Shown: piece by piece, positions 53,559 to 63,274 of the stretch
Position numbering within the stretch: the first letter of the stretch is position 1
Layout of the letters: every line of letters begins with the position of its first letter
DNA from: Dyadobacter psychrotolerans
GTDB lineage: Bacteria > Bacteroidota > Bacteroidia > Cytophagales > Spirosomataceae
DNA length: 64,000 bases
Direction: 5' to 3'
Assembly: GCF_004349265.1 (NCBI RefSeq)
Contig: NZ_SMFL01000020.1
Coordinates: 1 to 64,000, forward strand
Position numbers and translations under genes: made by a program
The notes under the pieces: model-generated
Seen by the model: only the letters and a program-made list of their open reading frames with translations
Told to the model about the DNA's origin: nothing
Database searches by the model: none

Positions 53559-55823
53559 ATGGAGGCACTTATTTTCGATAAATCAAGCATTAAAAAAGCT
53601 TCAAATAAATATATAAAGAAAACCTTTCCAGTTCTGGGAATGACCTGCGCAGCATGCGCGGTAAGTGTGGAAAGCATGCTTAAATCTGCCAAGGGAGTCC
53701 AGGACGCAGGCGTGAACTATGCAAATCAGACAGCTTGGGCTGAGTATGACGGTGAAACGGTTAAACCCGTTGACTTGCAAAGCCTAATCCGTTCTGTGGG
53801 CTATGATTTGATTGTTGATTCCGAGGATCCGCAGCAAGAGCAGCAAGATGCTCAGCTCAGGCACTATAAGGAGTTAAAAAAACGTACATTCTGGGCTGCC
53901 CTCCTTTCTTTCCCAATTGTCATAATTGGAATGTTTTTCATGGACACAATGCCTTACGGGAATTGGATCATGATGGCATTGTCAGCGCCCATTGTATTTT
54001 ACCTAGGACGCAGCTTTTTTATTAATGCCTTTAAACAGGCTAAATATGGTAAAGCGAACATGGATACGCTCGTTGCTTTAAGTACCGGGATTGCATTTGT
54101 GTTTAGTGCATTTAACACCATCTATCCTGAGTTCTGGCATAACAGAGGTTTGCATGCTCACGTATACTATGAGGCGGCAGCTGTGGTCATTGCATTTATT
54201 TCTTTGGGAAAATTGTTGGAAGAAAAAGCCAAGTCCAATACTTCATCTGCAATCAAAAAGTTAATCGGCCTGCAGCCTAAAACTGTTAGGGCTATCGTCA
54301 ATGGTATAGAGCAGGAAATACCGATATCGGCAGTAAAAGTCAATGATATCTTATTAGTCAGACCTGGTGAAAAAATCCCGGTTGATGGCCTTGTAACAGA
54401 TGGAAGATCATTTGTGGATGAGAGCATGATTAGCGGGGAGCCTGTGCCTATAGAAAAAAGTCAGGGAGAACAAGTCTTTGCCGGGACAATCAATCAGAAG
54501 GGTAGCTTTCAATTTAAAGCCCAAAAAGTAGGAGGTGATACGATCCTTGCCCAGATCATCAAGATGGTGCAAGAAGCCCAGGGAAGTAAAGCGCCTGTTC
54601 AAAAGCTTGTGGACAAGATTGCCGGTATTTTCGTGCCAGTCGTGATCGGTATCGCTGCGCTGACATTTTTGATCTGGATGCTGGTTGGATCAGAAAACGC
54701 TTTTACACACGCACTACTCACTTCTGTAACGGTGCTGGTCATCGCTTGCCCTTGCGCACTCGGGCTTGCCACCCCTACCGCAATCATGGTAGGTATTGGG
54801 AAAGGCGCAGAAAATAACATCCTGATTAAAGATGCTGAAAGCCTTGAATTAGGCCATAAAGTAAATGCGGTTATCCTGGATAAAACAGGTACGATTACTG
54901 AGGGTAAACCCGTTGTAACGGACATTTCCTGGACTGCAAACAGTGGTGATCCAAGTTTATACAAGCAAATCCTGCATGCTATGGAAGCTCAATCTGAGCA
55001 CCCGTTGGCAGAAGCGGTGGTAGCAAGTCTCAAAGATGAAAATGCCAAGGCTCTGCGTCTGGATAAATTTGAAAGTATAACCGGTTTGGGAGTAAGCTCA
55101 TCTTATCAGGGAAACCAATACTTTATCGGCAACCACAAACTGATGGAGCTGAATAATATCAGCATAAACAATCAGCTTTCCCTTGAAGCAGAAGGATGGC
55201 AGCAGCAGGCCAAAACAGTGATTTTCTTCGCAGACTCCCGACACGTTATGGCAATCATTGCCATAGCCGATAAAATCAAACTTACTTCCCGCCAGGCCAT
55301 TGAAACGCTAAAAAACCGGGGTATCCAGGTTTATATGCTCACCGGTGACAATAAACAAACCGCAGCTGCGGTAGCAGAGCAAGTAGGTTTGAAACACTAT
55401 AAAGCAGATGTGATGCCTTCGCAGAAAGCAGAATTCGTAAAACAGCTGCAAGCAGAAGGAAAAATTGTAGCTATGGTTGGCGACGGGATCAATGATAGTC
55501 ATGCCTTGGCGCAGGCAGATGTTAGCATTGCGATGGGTAAAGGATCAGAGATTGCTATGGACGTAGCAAAAATGACGTTAATCACTTCTGATTTGAACAT
55601 GGTACCCAAAGCATTAAAGCTTTCTGCTAAAACAGTCAAAACTATAAAGCAAAACCTTTTCTGGGCTTTTATCTACAACCTGATCGGTATACCTCTTGCA
55701 GCAGGGCTGTTATACCCCGTTAACGGGTTTTTACTAGACCCAATGATTGCAGGAGCAGCAATGGCGCTGAGCTCTGTTTCGGTTGTAAGCAATAGTTTGA
55801 GGTTAAAAACAGCAAAGATTTAG
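53559..55823 (+). CDS. copA: Copper-exporting P1B-type ATPase, CPC class
   Basis: 754 residues: one HMA domain with GMTCAACA (Cys30, Cys33), CPC motif (397-399, IACPCALGLATP), DKTGT (Asp441) and GDGINDSHALAQAD. CopA exports Cu(I) from the cytoplasm. A TAATTTTG box (53533-53540) lies before the gene, without a clear -33 element at 19 bp. It is followed by a CopZ-like gene. Confidence 0.96.
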   Translation: MEALIFDKSSIKKASNKYIKKTFPVLGMTCAACAVSVESMLKSAKGVQDAGVNYANQTAWAEYDGETVKPVDLQSLIRSVGYDLIVDSEDPQQEQQDAQLRHYKELKKRTFWAALLSFPIVIIGMFFMDTMPYGNWIMMALSAPIVFYLGRSFFINAFKQAKYGKANMDTLVALSTGIAFVFSAFNTIYPEFWHNRGLHAHVYYEAAAVVIAFISLGKLLEEKAKSNTSSAIKKLIGLQPKTVRAIVNGIEQEIPISAVKVNDILLVRPGEKIPVDGLVTDGRSFVDESMISGEPVPIEKSQGEQVFAGTINQKGSFQFKAQKVGGDTILAQIIKMVQEAQGSKAPVQKLVDKIAGIFVPVVIGIAALTFLIWMLVGSENAFTHALLTSVTVLVIACPCALGLATPTAIMVGIGKGAENNILIKDAESLELGHKVNAVILDKTGTITEGKPVVTDISWTANSGDPSLYKQILHAMEAQSEHPLAEAVVASLKDENAKALRLDKFESITGLGVSSSYQGNQYFIGNHKLMELNNISINNQLSLEAEGWQQQAKTVIFFADSRHVMAIIAIADKIKLTSRQAIETLKNRGIQVYMLTGDNKQTAAAVAEQVGLKHYKADVMPSQKAEFVKQLQAEGKIVAMVGDGINDSHALAQADVSIAMGKGSEIAMDVAKMTLITSDLNMVPKALKLSAKTVKTIKQNLFWAFIYNLIGIPLAAGLLYPVNGFLLDPMIAGAAMALSSVSVVSNSLRLKTAKI

Positions 55824-55878
55824 TATCAATAAACAAGTTTGAGCGTAGAATTACACATAATTTTAAATAAACAAATCA

Positions 55879-56088
55879 ATGGAAACTCTAAAATTTAAAA
55901 CCAATATTAAATGCGGTGGATGTGTGGCACAAGTTACACCTGGCTTAAACGAAAGCGCAGGGACGGGTAACTGGGAAGTGGATATTAATAATCCAGAAAA
56001 GATTTTAACGGTAACTGTCGACGGAAATGAGGACAATATCATCTCCGCAGTAAAAGGGGCGGGCTTTGCCATCGAGAAGGTTAATTAG
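55879..56088 (+). CDS. copZ: CopZ-like HMA copper chaperone
   Basis: 69 residues, a single HMA fold with metal motif IKCGGC (Cys12, Cys15 in place of the usual CxxC spacing MxCxxC) and ending GAGFAIEKVN. It probably passes Cu(I) to the N-terminal domain of the ATPase encoded just upstream. Confidence 0.9.
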   Translation: METLKFKTNIKCGGCVAQVTPGLNESAGTGNWEVDINNPEKILTVTVDGNEDNIISAVKGAGFAIEKVN

Positions 56089-56187
56089 GGTTCTTTTTTA
56101 GGGTGCCATCATTGTGCTAATGGCATAGTTTTTTAAGATAATTTGTCTGATTATCAGGCAAATTATTCTTTTATTAAACGACAACCC

Positions 56188-56811
56188 ATGAAGACAATCT
56201 TCAAAATGTTAGGACTTGCGGTAGTAATGGCTTTGGCCACAGCATGTTCTGACGATAATGACGATGATAAAATCACAATTCAGGCGCACGATCAAAACCA
56301 GATGATGACGGTGATGCATGATATGATGGCCGAAATGGAAACGATGAAAGTAACCCAGGATCCCGACATTGACTATGCTACTATGATGAAAATGCATCAT
56401 ATGGGTGCAATAGAGATGGCTGAATTAGAGTTAAAATCTGGAAGCAACAGTGAAATGAAAGCTATGGCGCAAGCCATAATTGATGCTCAGCAAAAGGAGA
56501 TTGCTACCCTAGACTCATTTCTTGCCAGCGCTACGCCTACAACAATGAATATGGAGTTCCATATGAAAATGATGGAAGGAATGGAGCGTATGGAAAAACA
56601 GTCAGATCTTCAGATCATCAATGGCAGCATAGACCAGGATTTTGCCACATTAATGATTGGGCATCATCAAAGTGCCACGGAAATGGCTCAAATGCAATTA
56701 TTAATGGGTAAAAGTGCTCAGCTGAAAACCTTATCAACGATGATTATTGAGGAACAAAACAAGGAAATTGCAGCGTTCCAGGCATTTTTACTAGCGAACA
56801 GAAGTAAATAA
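56188..56811 (+). CDS. DUF305 lipoprotein (third copy)
   Basis: 207 residues from the ATG at 56188: lipobox ALATAC, an acidic stretch (DDNDDDK), and two DUF305 repeats (MMKMHHMGAIEMA and LMIGHHQSATEMA). Similar in layout to the protein at 33155, though the first motif has Met where that has Gln. Followed after 30 bp by the Csp-like gene. Confidence 0.9.
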   Translation: MKTIFKMLGLAVVMALATACSDDNDDDKITIQAHDQNQMMTVMHDMMAEMETMKVTQDPDIDYATMMKMHHMGAIEMAELELKSGSNSEMKAMAQAIIDAQQKEIATLDSFLASATPTTMNMEFHMKMMEGMERMEKQSDLQIINGSIDQDFATLMIGHHQSATEMAQMQLLMGKSAQLKTLSTMIIEEQNKEIAAFQAFLLANRSK

Positions 56812-56841
56812 TTTTTCATATAAAAATAAAAAAAATACCTT

Positions 56842-57186
56842 ATGGCACATCAACAATTCAAAGACTGTATTGATGCCTGTGTGGCATGTGCAGTAGCTTG
56901 CAGCCACTGTGCAACAGAGTGCTTAAAAGAAGAACATGTAGCCCATATGGCCAAATGTATCCAGCTTGATCTGGAATGTGCTGCTATTTGCCGCAGCGCG
57001 GCAGAAGTAATGAGTTTGGGAAGTAGTTTCAGTGCACACCTATGCAGGGTTTGTGCAGACGTTTGTAAAGCATGTGCCGAAGAATGCGAAAAGCACGCTG
57101 AAATGGGTATGGATCACTGCCGGCAATGTGCAGAAGCTTGCCGACGGTGCGCTGAAGCGTGTGAGGAGATGGCCACACCGGTGTAA
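56842..57186 (+). CDS. Four-helix-bundle copper storage protein (Csp-like)
   Basis: 114 residues with about 19 cysteines, mostly in CxxxC spacings (CIDACVACAVACSHC, CRVCADVCKACAEEC, CRQCAEACRRCAEAC). This is the pattern of Csp/DUF326 proteins, which hold many Cu(I) ions inside a helical bundle. No signal peptide, so a cytoplasmic Csp3-type store. Confidence 0.92.
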   Translation: MAHQQFKDCIDACVACAVACSHCATECLKEEHVAHMAKCIQLDLECAAICRSAAEVMSLGSSFSAHLCRVCADVCKACAEECEKHAEMGMDHCRQCAEACRRCAEACEEMATPV

Positions 57187-57211
57187 GGAAGATATTTTAT
57201 CGAAAAAGTAT

Positions 57212-57246
57212 AACGGATAATCAGTAATGGTTATCCGTTTTTATTT
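57212..57246 (+). terminator. Terminator after the Csp-like gene
   Basis: AACGGATAA and TTATCCGTT form a perfect 9-bp stem with a 10-nt loop followed by TTTATTTT. Confidence 0.85.
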
Positions 57247-57360
57247 TGGATGATACGGCAATTTGGTTGGATTCCGATCATATTAAAAACTGATCCTTGT
57301 CATGTTTATATACTGTATTTTGAGGTAGATTTGTTGAAATCGTAAATATCTGATAATCAA

Positions 57361-57822
57361 ATGAAAACGCAACAATTTATTCTTTTTTTAGCATTTCTTC
57401 TTTTTTTAGCTGGAAATGGCTCTTATGCACAAAATTACAAAATGCCAGTACCTTCTATTGATGCAACTGGAAAGATTACTGATGCAAAAGGAAAACACAT
57501 TGGCTGGGTTACCAGTGATGGGATAATCAAAGATGCAGCAGGAGTAAAAATCGCCCACATCGACGATGCCGGGAATGCAATCGATGCCATAACAGGAAAA
57601 ACCTCGGGCAAAGCCGCAAAAAACGGCACTTACCTTTATCATGTAAAAAGCGGGGCCATTGACAGCTTAACAGTATCTATCCCTATGAATGGGATATGCG
57701 AAGTCAAAGATACAAGTGGAAAAACCGTGCTTTTGGTTCATGAAAATTATAAGCAGTATGGAGCCTGCGCGATGCATTGTCTTCAGATGAAAAGCGCGCA
57801 CAAAGATATGAAGATGAAATGA
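57361..57822 (+). CDS. Secreted repeat protein, paralogue of 39260
   Basis: 153 residues: signal peptide (to about 24, GNGSYAQ), then repeats of ITDAKGKHIGWV, IIKDAAGVKIAHI type, and a C-terminal region with CEVKDTSGKTVLLVHENYK and GACAMHCLQM. It lacks the CPMHP tail of its relative. Decayed remains of another copy lie at 59287-59480. Function unknown; Cys/Met/His at the end suggest metal binding. Confidence 0.8.
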   Translation: MKTQQFILFLAFLLFLAGNGSYAQNYKMPVPSIDATGKITDAKGKHIGWVTSDGIIKDAAGVKIAHIDDAGNAIDAITGKTSGKAAKNGTYLYHVKSGAIDSLTVSIPMNGICEVKDTSGKTVLLVHENYKQYGACAMHCLQMKSAHKDMKMK

Positions 57823-58326
57823 TTGAAAGTTTGTGATATTTGCCACACCCACATTCAGGTCAGGGATCAGTTTATTAATATGTTAATTGTCTGATAATTA
57901 ACATATTAACATTTTTCCCGTGAATGGATCGTGTAATAATTAAACTAAAAAAATGTGTTAAATATCATGCAGCATAATAACCAGAATTTTGCAAAGGATA
58001 TTGGACTTAGTCCAATAGTTTAGACAATATGTGATATATACAACCTTTAAACAGGCTTTTGCAATATTTTTAAAAACAAGCGCACCGATCTTTAACCCAT
58101 AGTAAATCTAATCATAGTTGCAAAGAAACCTTAGAAGAGAGTTTAAAAACTAAAAAAATGGAAATAGATAATGGTTTCAATTTTTGGAGCAATGCATTTC
58201 ATGATTTGTGTGGATAGTACTTTTTTCTGGGAGTTTTTGCAGCTCCATACATTATCCCGGTCAGCAAAGTAAGAAAGATTTCCCCTTGATATTTTGAGGA
58301 AGCGATTCGGATAAACTTATAAATAG
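57823..58326. other. 504-bp region with a long palindrome and a possible decayed ORF
   Basis: A perfect inverted repeat with 14-bp arms (TTAATATGTTAATT, 7-nt loop) lies at 57875-57909 and is followed by ATTTTTC, so it may be a terminator for the gene at 57361 or an operator. At 58158-58289 the frame starting MEIDNGFNFWSNAFHDLCG is broken by one in-frame stop and continues YFFLGVFAAPYIIP, which looks like a disrupted small membrane protein. Confidence 0.5.
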
Positions 58327-58523
58327 ATGCAAAAACTAACAATGTTATTTTTAGCCTTTACTTTCAGTTTAGGCGTAATTGCACAGAATCTGGGAATGGT
58401 CATGATAATTTAAACAATAATTCTTCCTACTCAATAACAGAAATCCTTTTGGGAGTAATTTTAATTGTAGTAGTCATCGCATTGGTGATGCGAAGTTTTA
58501 ATAGTTCCAGAATTGGAAAATAA
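58327..58523 (+). pseudogene. Frameshifted small secreted membrane-tailed protein
   Basis: A signal-peptide-like start (MQKLTMLFLAFTFSLGVIAQ) reaches an early stop, but a -1 shift continues ESGNGHDNLNNNSSYSITEI and a hydrophobic tail (LLGVILIVVVIALVMRSF) to a stop at 58521-58523. Together they would make a protein of about 65 residues. Either a recent frameshift or a sequencing error. Confidence 0.5.
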
Positions 58524-58609
58524 TTGTCGAGTTGTCAAAGAAATAGTAAAATAATTTATTTAAACAGGCAACCATTTACAAAACTATGGAAGCCACAACT
58601 TATAAAAAG

Positions 58610-58969
58610 ATGAAAAATTTACTGATGTTAATTATAGCTCTTGCTTTAAGTACCACAGCATTCTCCCAGGCGAAAATGGGCGAAAAAATGAAAATGAATC
58701 ACAAAATGGACATGAAGAAAGACCACATAATGATGAAGGATGGGCGAATGAAGATGATGAAAAATGGCGAAGAAATTCCTATGGATAAAGAAATGACAAT
58801 GCAAAATGGTACGAAGGTGATGGCGGACGGGATGTATACAAACAAAGATGGTGCAACAATGACAATGAAGAATGGTGATATGATGGACATGGAAGGAATG
58901 ATAAGCAAGATGCCATTGAAGGGAAAATCAACCAGGAAAGGTAGAATGGGCAAAATGAAGATGCAGTAA
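58610..58969 (+). CDS. DUF6799 Met/Lys-rich secreted protein (second copy)
   Basis: 119 residues from the ATG at 58610: signal peptide (MKNLLMLIIALALSTTAFSQ), then a very Met/Lys-rich mature part with DUF6799 repeats (MTMQNGTKVMADG, MTMKNGDMMDMEG). Related to 35930-36277. Probably a periplasmic copper buffer. Confidence 0.85.
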   Translation: MKNLLMLIIALALSTTAFSQAKMGEKMKMNHKMDMKKDHIMMKDGRMKMMKNGEEIPMDKEMTMQNGTKVMADGMYTNKDGATMTMKNGDMMDMEGMISKMPLKGKSTRKGRMGKMKMQ

Positions 58970-59239
58970 TAGAAGAGTTGGAGCAAGGTTCCGTTATAAG
59001 TTTACGGTGTCAAAAAATAAAAATGGATAAAGGTGTGCCCATAGCATTTTGAAGGAATACCATTGAAAGAGATCATAATCTTAAGAACATGCTTATTGAT
59101 AAGCAAAAGCAAAATGGAAGCACCAAAATTTAAATTAAGAATACAATACTGATGATACCTTTTCAATTAGTACGGTTATGTTTGCCCATGATGACAAAAC
59201 GGATATAACATAAAGTTGGACGAAGAGAAACACGAGATA

Positions 59240-59480
59240 GACGTCAAGAAATACCATGTAATGATGACCAAATGAGGATGGAAAAAATGGTATATACCTT
59301 TAACATCTCAAATGCGGAGCTACTTATAGCTTAACTGTTTCTACTCCAATGAATGGAACTTGTGAAGTCAAAGATAAAAATGGAAAATAGTTCCTCAGGT
59401 CCATGGGAACTACAAACAGTATGGTGCCTGCGCGTTGTCTTCAAATGAAAAATGAACATAATGATATGGAAATGAATTGA
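59240..59480 (+). pseudogene. Chimeric remnant of DUF6799-like and 57361-like genes
   Basis: From about 59240 the DNA resembles the DUF6799 gene (DVKKYHVMMTK against DMKKDHIMMKD). From 59287 to the stop at 59478-59480 it resembles the end of the 57361 gene (SLTVSTPMNGTCEVKDKNGK, then in another frame VHGNYKQYGACA, then RCLQMKNEHNDMEMN). Internal stops and at least two frame changes show it is dead. It records duplication and fusion of neighbouring metal genes. Confidence 0.72.
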
Positions 59481-59574
59481 CACCAAGTGAGTAATTAAGT
59501 GAAAGGTATCGTATACAATGCAAATTTAATTTTTCGAAACTCATAGTATTTTAAAACAGATAAAAATCATCATT

Positions 59575-60450
59575 ATGGAAACATCAATTTCAATAAGCCG
59601 TATTTCTTTTGGTACAGGTTGTAGACTATTTATAAAGAGTAAAAGCACAGGTTTATCATCAATGGTGGGCTTCATCATTATTTTATTTGCGTCTGCTTCC
59701 ATCATTGGCTGTAATGGTAGCAATACTAATAATAATGTAAAAACAGACTCTACTGTACAATCTGAAGTGCAAAGGAATGAGGATGGCACTGAAAGAATTT
59801 ATCAGGGAATGGAAATGATTAAATCCGGCAACGAACTGGTTAACAAAGGGGAAAAAGCCAATGATAAGTCAATGATAGATAATGGGATGGCTGAAATGGA
59901 TAAGGGAATGCAAATGGTAAAAGCCGGACAAAGTACCATGAATAGGCCTGAACATGAAAATGAAGATATGGATGATAAAATGGCAATGGGTGATAGCATA
60001 AAAAAGACAGCAGGAAAAGATATGGATATGAGTGATAACGGAATGAATATGATTCATCAGGGATTAGACGTAGCTAAGTCTGGCAAAATGATTACCCAGC
60101 ATGCACTAAAAAACAAGGATAAGCCGATGATGCAAACCGGCATGAGTATGATGGATAAAGGTATGGCGATGATTACCATGGGTAAAGAAATGATGGGAAA
60201 AGACAGCAACGTTATGGCCGATAAACCCATGTCTGATGATATGGATATGATGGATAAAGGCATGGATATGATGGATATGGGCAAAGGTATGACCAGCAAA
60301 GCTATGGGACCAGCAGATAAGCCCATGATGGATGATGATATGGATAAGGGTATGGATATGATGGACAAGGGCATGGACATGATGGGAATGGGCGCAGATA
60401 AAATGAAAAAAGACAAAAAACCAATGCCTATGAAGGATGATGATATGTAA
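59575..60450 (+). CDS. Met/Asp-rich putative lipoprotein
   Basis: 291 residues; a long N-terminus ends in ASIIGC (lipobox, Cys46), and an internal ATG at 59662 would give a shorter signal. The mature part is nearly all Met-, Asp-, Lys- and Gly-rich repeats (MDMMDKGMDMM type). Such sequences resemble methionine-rich copper-binding proteins. Next gene is 29 bp downstream, so it is probably in the same operon as the redox module. Confidence 0.75.
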   Translation: METSISISRISFGTGCRLFIKSKSTGLSSMVGFIIILFASASIIGCNGSNTNNNVKTDSTVQSEVQRNEDGTERIYQGMEMIKSGNELVNKGEKANDKSMIDNGMAEMDKGMQMVKAGQSTMNRPEHENEDMDDKMAMGDSIKKTAGKDMDMSDNGMNMIHQGLDVAKSGKMITQHALKNKDKPMMQTGMSMMDKGMAMITMGKEMMGKDSNVMADKPMSDDMDMMDKGMDMMDMGKGMTSKAMGPADKPMMDDDMDKGMDMMDKGMDMMGMGADKMKKDKKPMPMKDDDM

Positions 60451-60479
60451 TTTTAATAGACGACCATAAATATTCTACG

Positions 60480-62489
60480 ATGAATTTGTTCCGTTGTATC
60501 ATTTTTACTGCTCTTTTCTGCATAATTTTTACTGTTTTTGCATTTTCCGCTATTGCACAAACTGCTGATGAGCATGCAGGCCACCATCCCGACAAAGTAG
60601 CAGCAGATACTGCTGCTTCAATGAATAAGATGGCAAATGCAAAAGATGCCAGCGGTGCCACGAAGGATATAGGTGCTGGTAAGAAAGCCAGTGGAATGGG
60701 GGCAGGCATGGGCGATATGATGAAGGATATGGGCAAGCCTACCAATAAGGAAATGTATCCTACACTGATGCAGGCAAATGAGCTCACCCCGGAAAAACGT
60801 ATTGAAATAAACCAGTTAGCAAATAAGCAAATTACCGAAGGTAATGCTTTGCTGGATATAGGTTTAAAACAACTTTCAGGTGCCACCCGGTTGCAGGATA
60901 TGGAGGCTATCAAAGAAGCAAACCAACAGATGCACCGCGGACAAATGATGCTGGAAAGCGGCCTGGAAGGCCAGCGGGCATTAGCAGAAAGTATAGACCC
61001 ACGCCTTACAGCTTTACAATGGTTTAACAGGGAAATGAACCTTAATGCCATCGAAAATGCAAAAAAGCACAGTTTTATGGGGCTTTCCTGGTTTCATTAC
61101 ATCACCATGTTTTTGCTCACCGCGTTTGCAGTAACGATGGTTTGGATGTATTTCCACAAAATGAAACGTGCCAATGCACTTGTTGAAAAATTATCGGGCA
61201 ATCCAAAAGAGGATGTACCACCACCAGGTTCGGATAAATCAGGTGCAGCATCTGCCGCAGATAAACCGGGCACTATTCCGACTGCTTCCCCTGCTGATAA
61301 AGCCGGAGCACCACCTGCTGTAAATCCCGATAGTGCACCATCAAAACCAAATTCATGGACAGGTACTTTGCTTGTTGCAGAAATTTTTTTAGAAACGCCC
61401 AATGTAAAAACTTTCCGCCTTACAGAACCAGGAGGTAAAAAAATCCCCTTTAATTTCCTGCCCGGCCAGTTCATTACAGTAACCATTAATCCAGCGGGTG
61501 TACCTGTAAAACGTTCGTATACGATTGCTTCCTCGCCCACACATACAGAATATTGCGAAATAACGGTTAAGCACGAAGAGAAGGGAACGGTTTCGCATTA
61601 TATGCACAACGAAGTTCATATTGGAGAATTAATGCAGTTTACCGGGCCCTCTGGCAAATTCACTTTTACAGAAACACATGCAGACAGCGCTGTATTCATT
61701 GGTGGTGGCGTAGGATTAACGCCAATGATGAGTGCCGTCCGTTATTTGACAGACCGCTCCTGGAAAGGTGAAATTTATTTTTTCTTTACATGTAAGAATG
61801 AAAGCAGTATTATTTTTCGAGAAGAACTATTATACCTGCAAAAACGCTACTCTAATTTACATGTGTTTTTTGTACTTAGCCAACAACAAGGCGAGGCCGG
61901 GGTTGACTTTATCCCCGGTCATATTACTAAAGAAATAATAACAGAACGAGTGCCGGATATTATATCCCGTATGATTCACATTTGCGGGCCAAAACCCATG
62001 ATGGATGCGGTAAAATTGATGATGGATGCGTTAAAAGTGCCTAAGGAAAATGTGATGGTAGAGGTATTTGCCGGCCCGCCACCAGCAGCTAAAACGCCGA
62101 TACAACCAACTGGTGCTCCTGTAAAACCACCAGAGGGAAGTGAAGCAGCGCAGCCAGCTGCCACACCTGAAGAAGGAAAAGCTGCGGTGTCCCAGAATAA
62201 AGAACCTGCTTCACCTGAGCAAGATAAGGGTGGGGTGGTCACGTTTGTCAAATCAAATAAAACAGCAGTACTTACAGCGGATAAGTCGGTACTCGAAGCA
62301 TCGGAAGAGGCCGGCGTTAACATCGATTATTCCTGCCGCGTTGGAACATGCGGTGTGTGCAAAATAAAGTTGATTTCAGGTATGGTGACCATGGCCGTAG
62401 AAGATGCATTGACAGAGGAGGATAAGGCGGAAAATATAATTTTGGCTTGTCAGGCAAAGGCAACCGAAGCTGTTTCAGTTGATGCTTAA
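60480..62489 (+). CDS. Membrane-anchored flavoreductase-ferredoxin fusion with Met-rich periplasmic part
   Basis: 669 residues: signal-like segment (1-26), a Met/His/Lys-containing region (27-200), a transmembrane helix (about 202-223), an Ala/Pro/Gly linker, an FNR domain (about 285-540; FAD motif KRSYTIASS, NAD-binding GGGVGLTPMMS and HICGPKPMMDAV), a second Pro/Ala linker, and a plant-type [2Fe-2S] domain (about 580-669; CRVGTCGVC from Cys619, fourth ligand Cys657). The helix would place FNR and ferredoxin in the cytoplasm. It probably passes electrons from NAD(P)H to the neighbouring membrane cytochrome. Confidence 0.85.
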   Translation: MNLFRCIIFTALFCIIFTVFAFSAIAQTADEHAGHHPDKVAADTAASMNKMANAKDASGATKDIGAGKKASGMGAGMGDMMKDMGKPTNKEMYPTLMQANELTPEKRIEINQLANKQITEGNALLDIGLKQLSGATRLQDMEAIKEANQQMHRGQMMLESGLEGQRALAESIDPRLTALQWFNREMNLNAIENAKKHSFMGLSWFHYITMFLLTAFAVTMVWMYFHKMKRANALVEKLSGNPKEDVPPPGSDKSGAASAADKPGTIPTASPADKAGAPPAVNPDSAPSKPNSWTGTLLVAEIFLETPNVKTFRLTEPGGKKIPFNFLPGQFITVTINPAGVPVKRSYTIASSPTHTEYCEITVKHEEKGTVSHYMHNEVHIGELMQFTGPSGKFTFTETHADSAVFIGGGVGLTPMMSAVRYLTDRSWKGEIYFFFTCKNESSIIFREELLYLQKRYSNLHVFFVLSQQQGEAGVDFIPGHITKEIITERVPDIISRMIHICGPKPMMDAVKLMMDALKVPKENVMVEVFAGPPPAAKTPIQPTGAPVKPPEGSEAAQPAATPEEGKAAVSQNKEPASPEQDKGGVVTFVKSNKTAVLTADKSVLEASEEAGVNIDYSCRVGTCGVCKIKLISGMVTMAVEDALTEEDKAENIILACQAKATEAVSVDA

Positions 62490-62512
62490 ATTTTTACGAA
62501 AGGAATACATAA

Positions 62513-63274
62513 ATGAAACGGGAACGCACCATCATGGTCTCCATGCTTATACTACAACTTATTTTGTGGTTAGGCTTTTTGGTGCATCAGTCTCCACGGT
62601 TTGCAGGTAGCCTTACCGGTGGCATACTGGCAATTACAGCCGCTTTGCTGATGATTGTGCCGCCTCTTTTATATTCAGCCACCAAACGGATACCTTTTTT
62701 TAAAGAAAAAATTACAAAGCGTATTTCAATGGGCACATTACTTACCTGGCATGTTTATACAAGCATCGTTGGTGCCATTCTTGCTATACTCCACACGGGC
62801 CACCGATTCGAAAGCAATCTTGGTATATGGCTTACCGTAATGATGATGCTTACGGTATTAAGTGGTTTTACAGGAAGGTATTTTCTTAGTTATTCATCAA
62901 AAGAAGTCAATGAGAAACAAGCTGAACTCAACCTTTTGGCTACGCAATACAACCAGTTAATTAATGAGATAGGTAAGCAACCAGAATCAGGGGCGAGTCA
63001 TGTTGTCTCCAATAATTTGATAAGCCGTGCCTTCAACAGCTTTGTAGGCACTCAGGGTATTGCTACAGATCCTAAATCCCTGCTATCGCACCGGGCTTTG
63101 CTTTTGACTGAGTCCATTGCGGATCTTGAATATGCTATTAAAACACACGAATTACTAAAACGAAGAACAGCCCGATGGTTAAAAATCCATATCATCACAT
63201 CTTCTGCGTTTTATATTTTACTGATACTGCATATTTGGTCAGCCATTTATTTTGGGTTAAGATATCTTAGATGA
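62513..63274 (+). CDS. Cytochrome b-like membrane protein
   Basis: 253 residues with about five hydrophobic helices and histidines placed within them (LLTWHVYTS, ILHTGHRF, LKIHIITS, LHIWSAIYF) as in di-heme membrane cytochromes. A soluble loop (about 130-220) interrupts the helices. The stop overlaps the next ATG (ATGA), so it is coupled to the c-type cytochrome. Heme binding is inferred from residue placement. Confidence 0.72.
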   Translation: MKRERTIMVSMLILQLILWLGFLVHQSPRFAGSLTGGILAITAALLMIVPPLLYSATKRIPFFKEKITKRISMGTLLTWHVYTSIVGAILAILHTGHRFESNLGIWLTVMMMLTVLSGFTGRYFLSYSSKEVNEKQAELNLLATQYNQLINEIGKQPESGASHVVSNNLISRAFNSFVGTQGIATDPKSLLSHRALLLTESIADLEYAIKTHELLKRRTARWLKIHIITSSAFYILLILHIWSAIYFGLRYLR

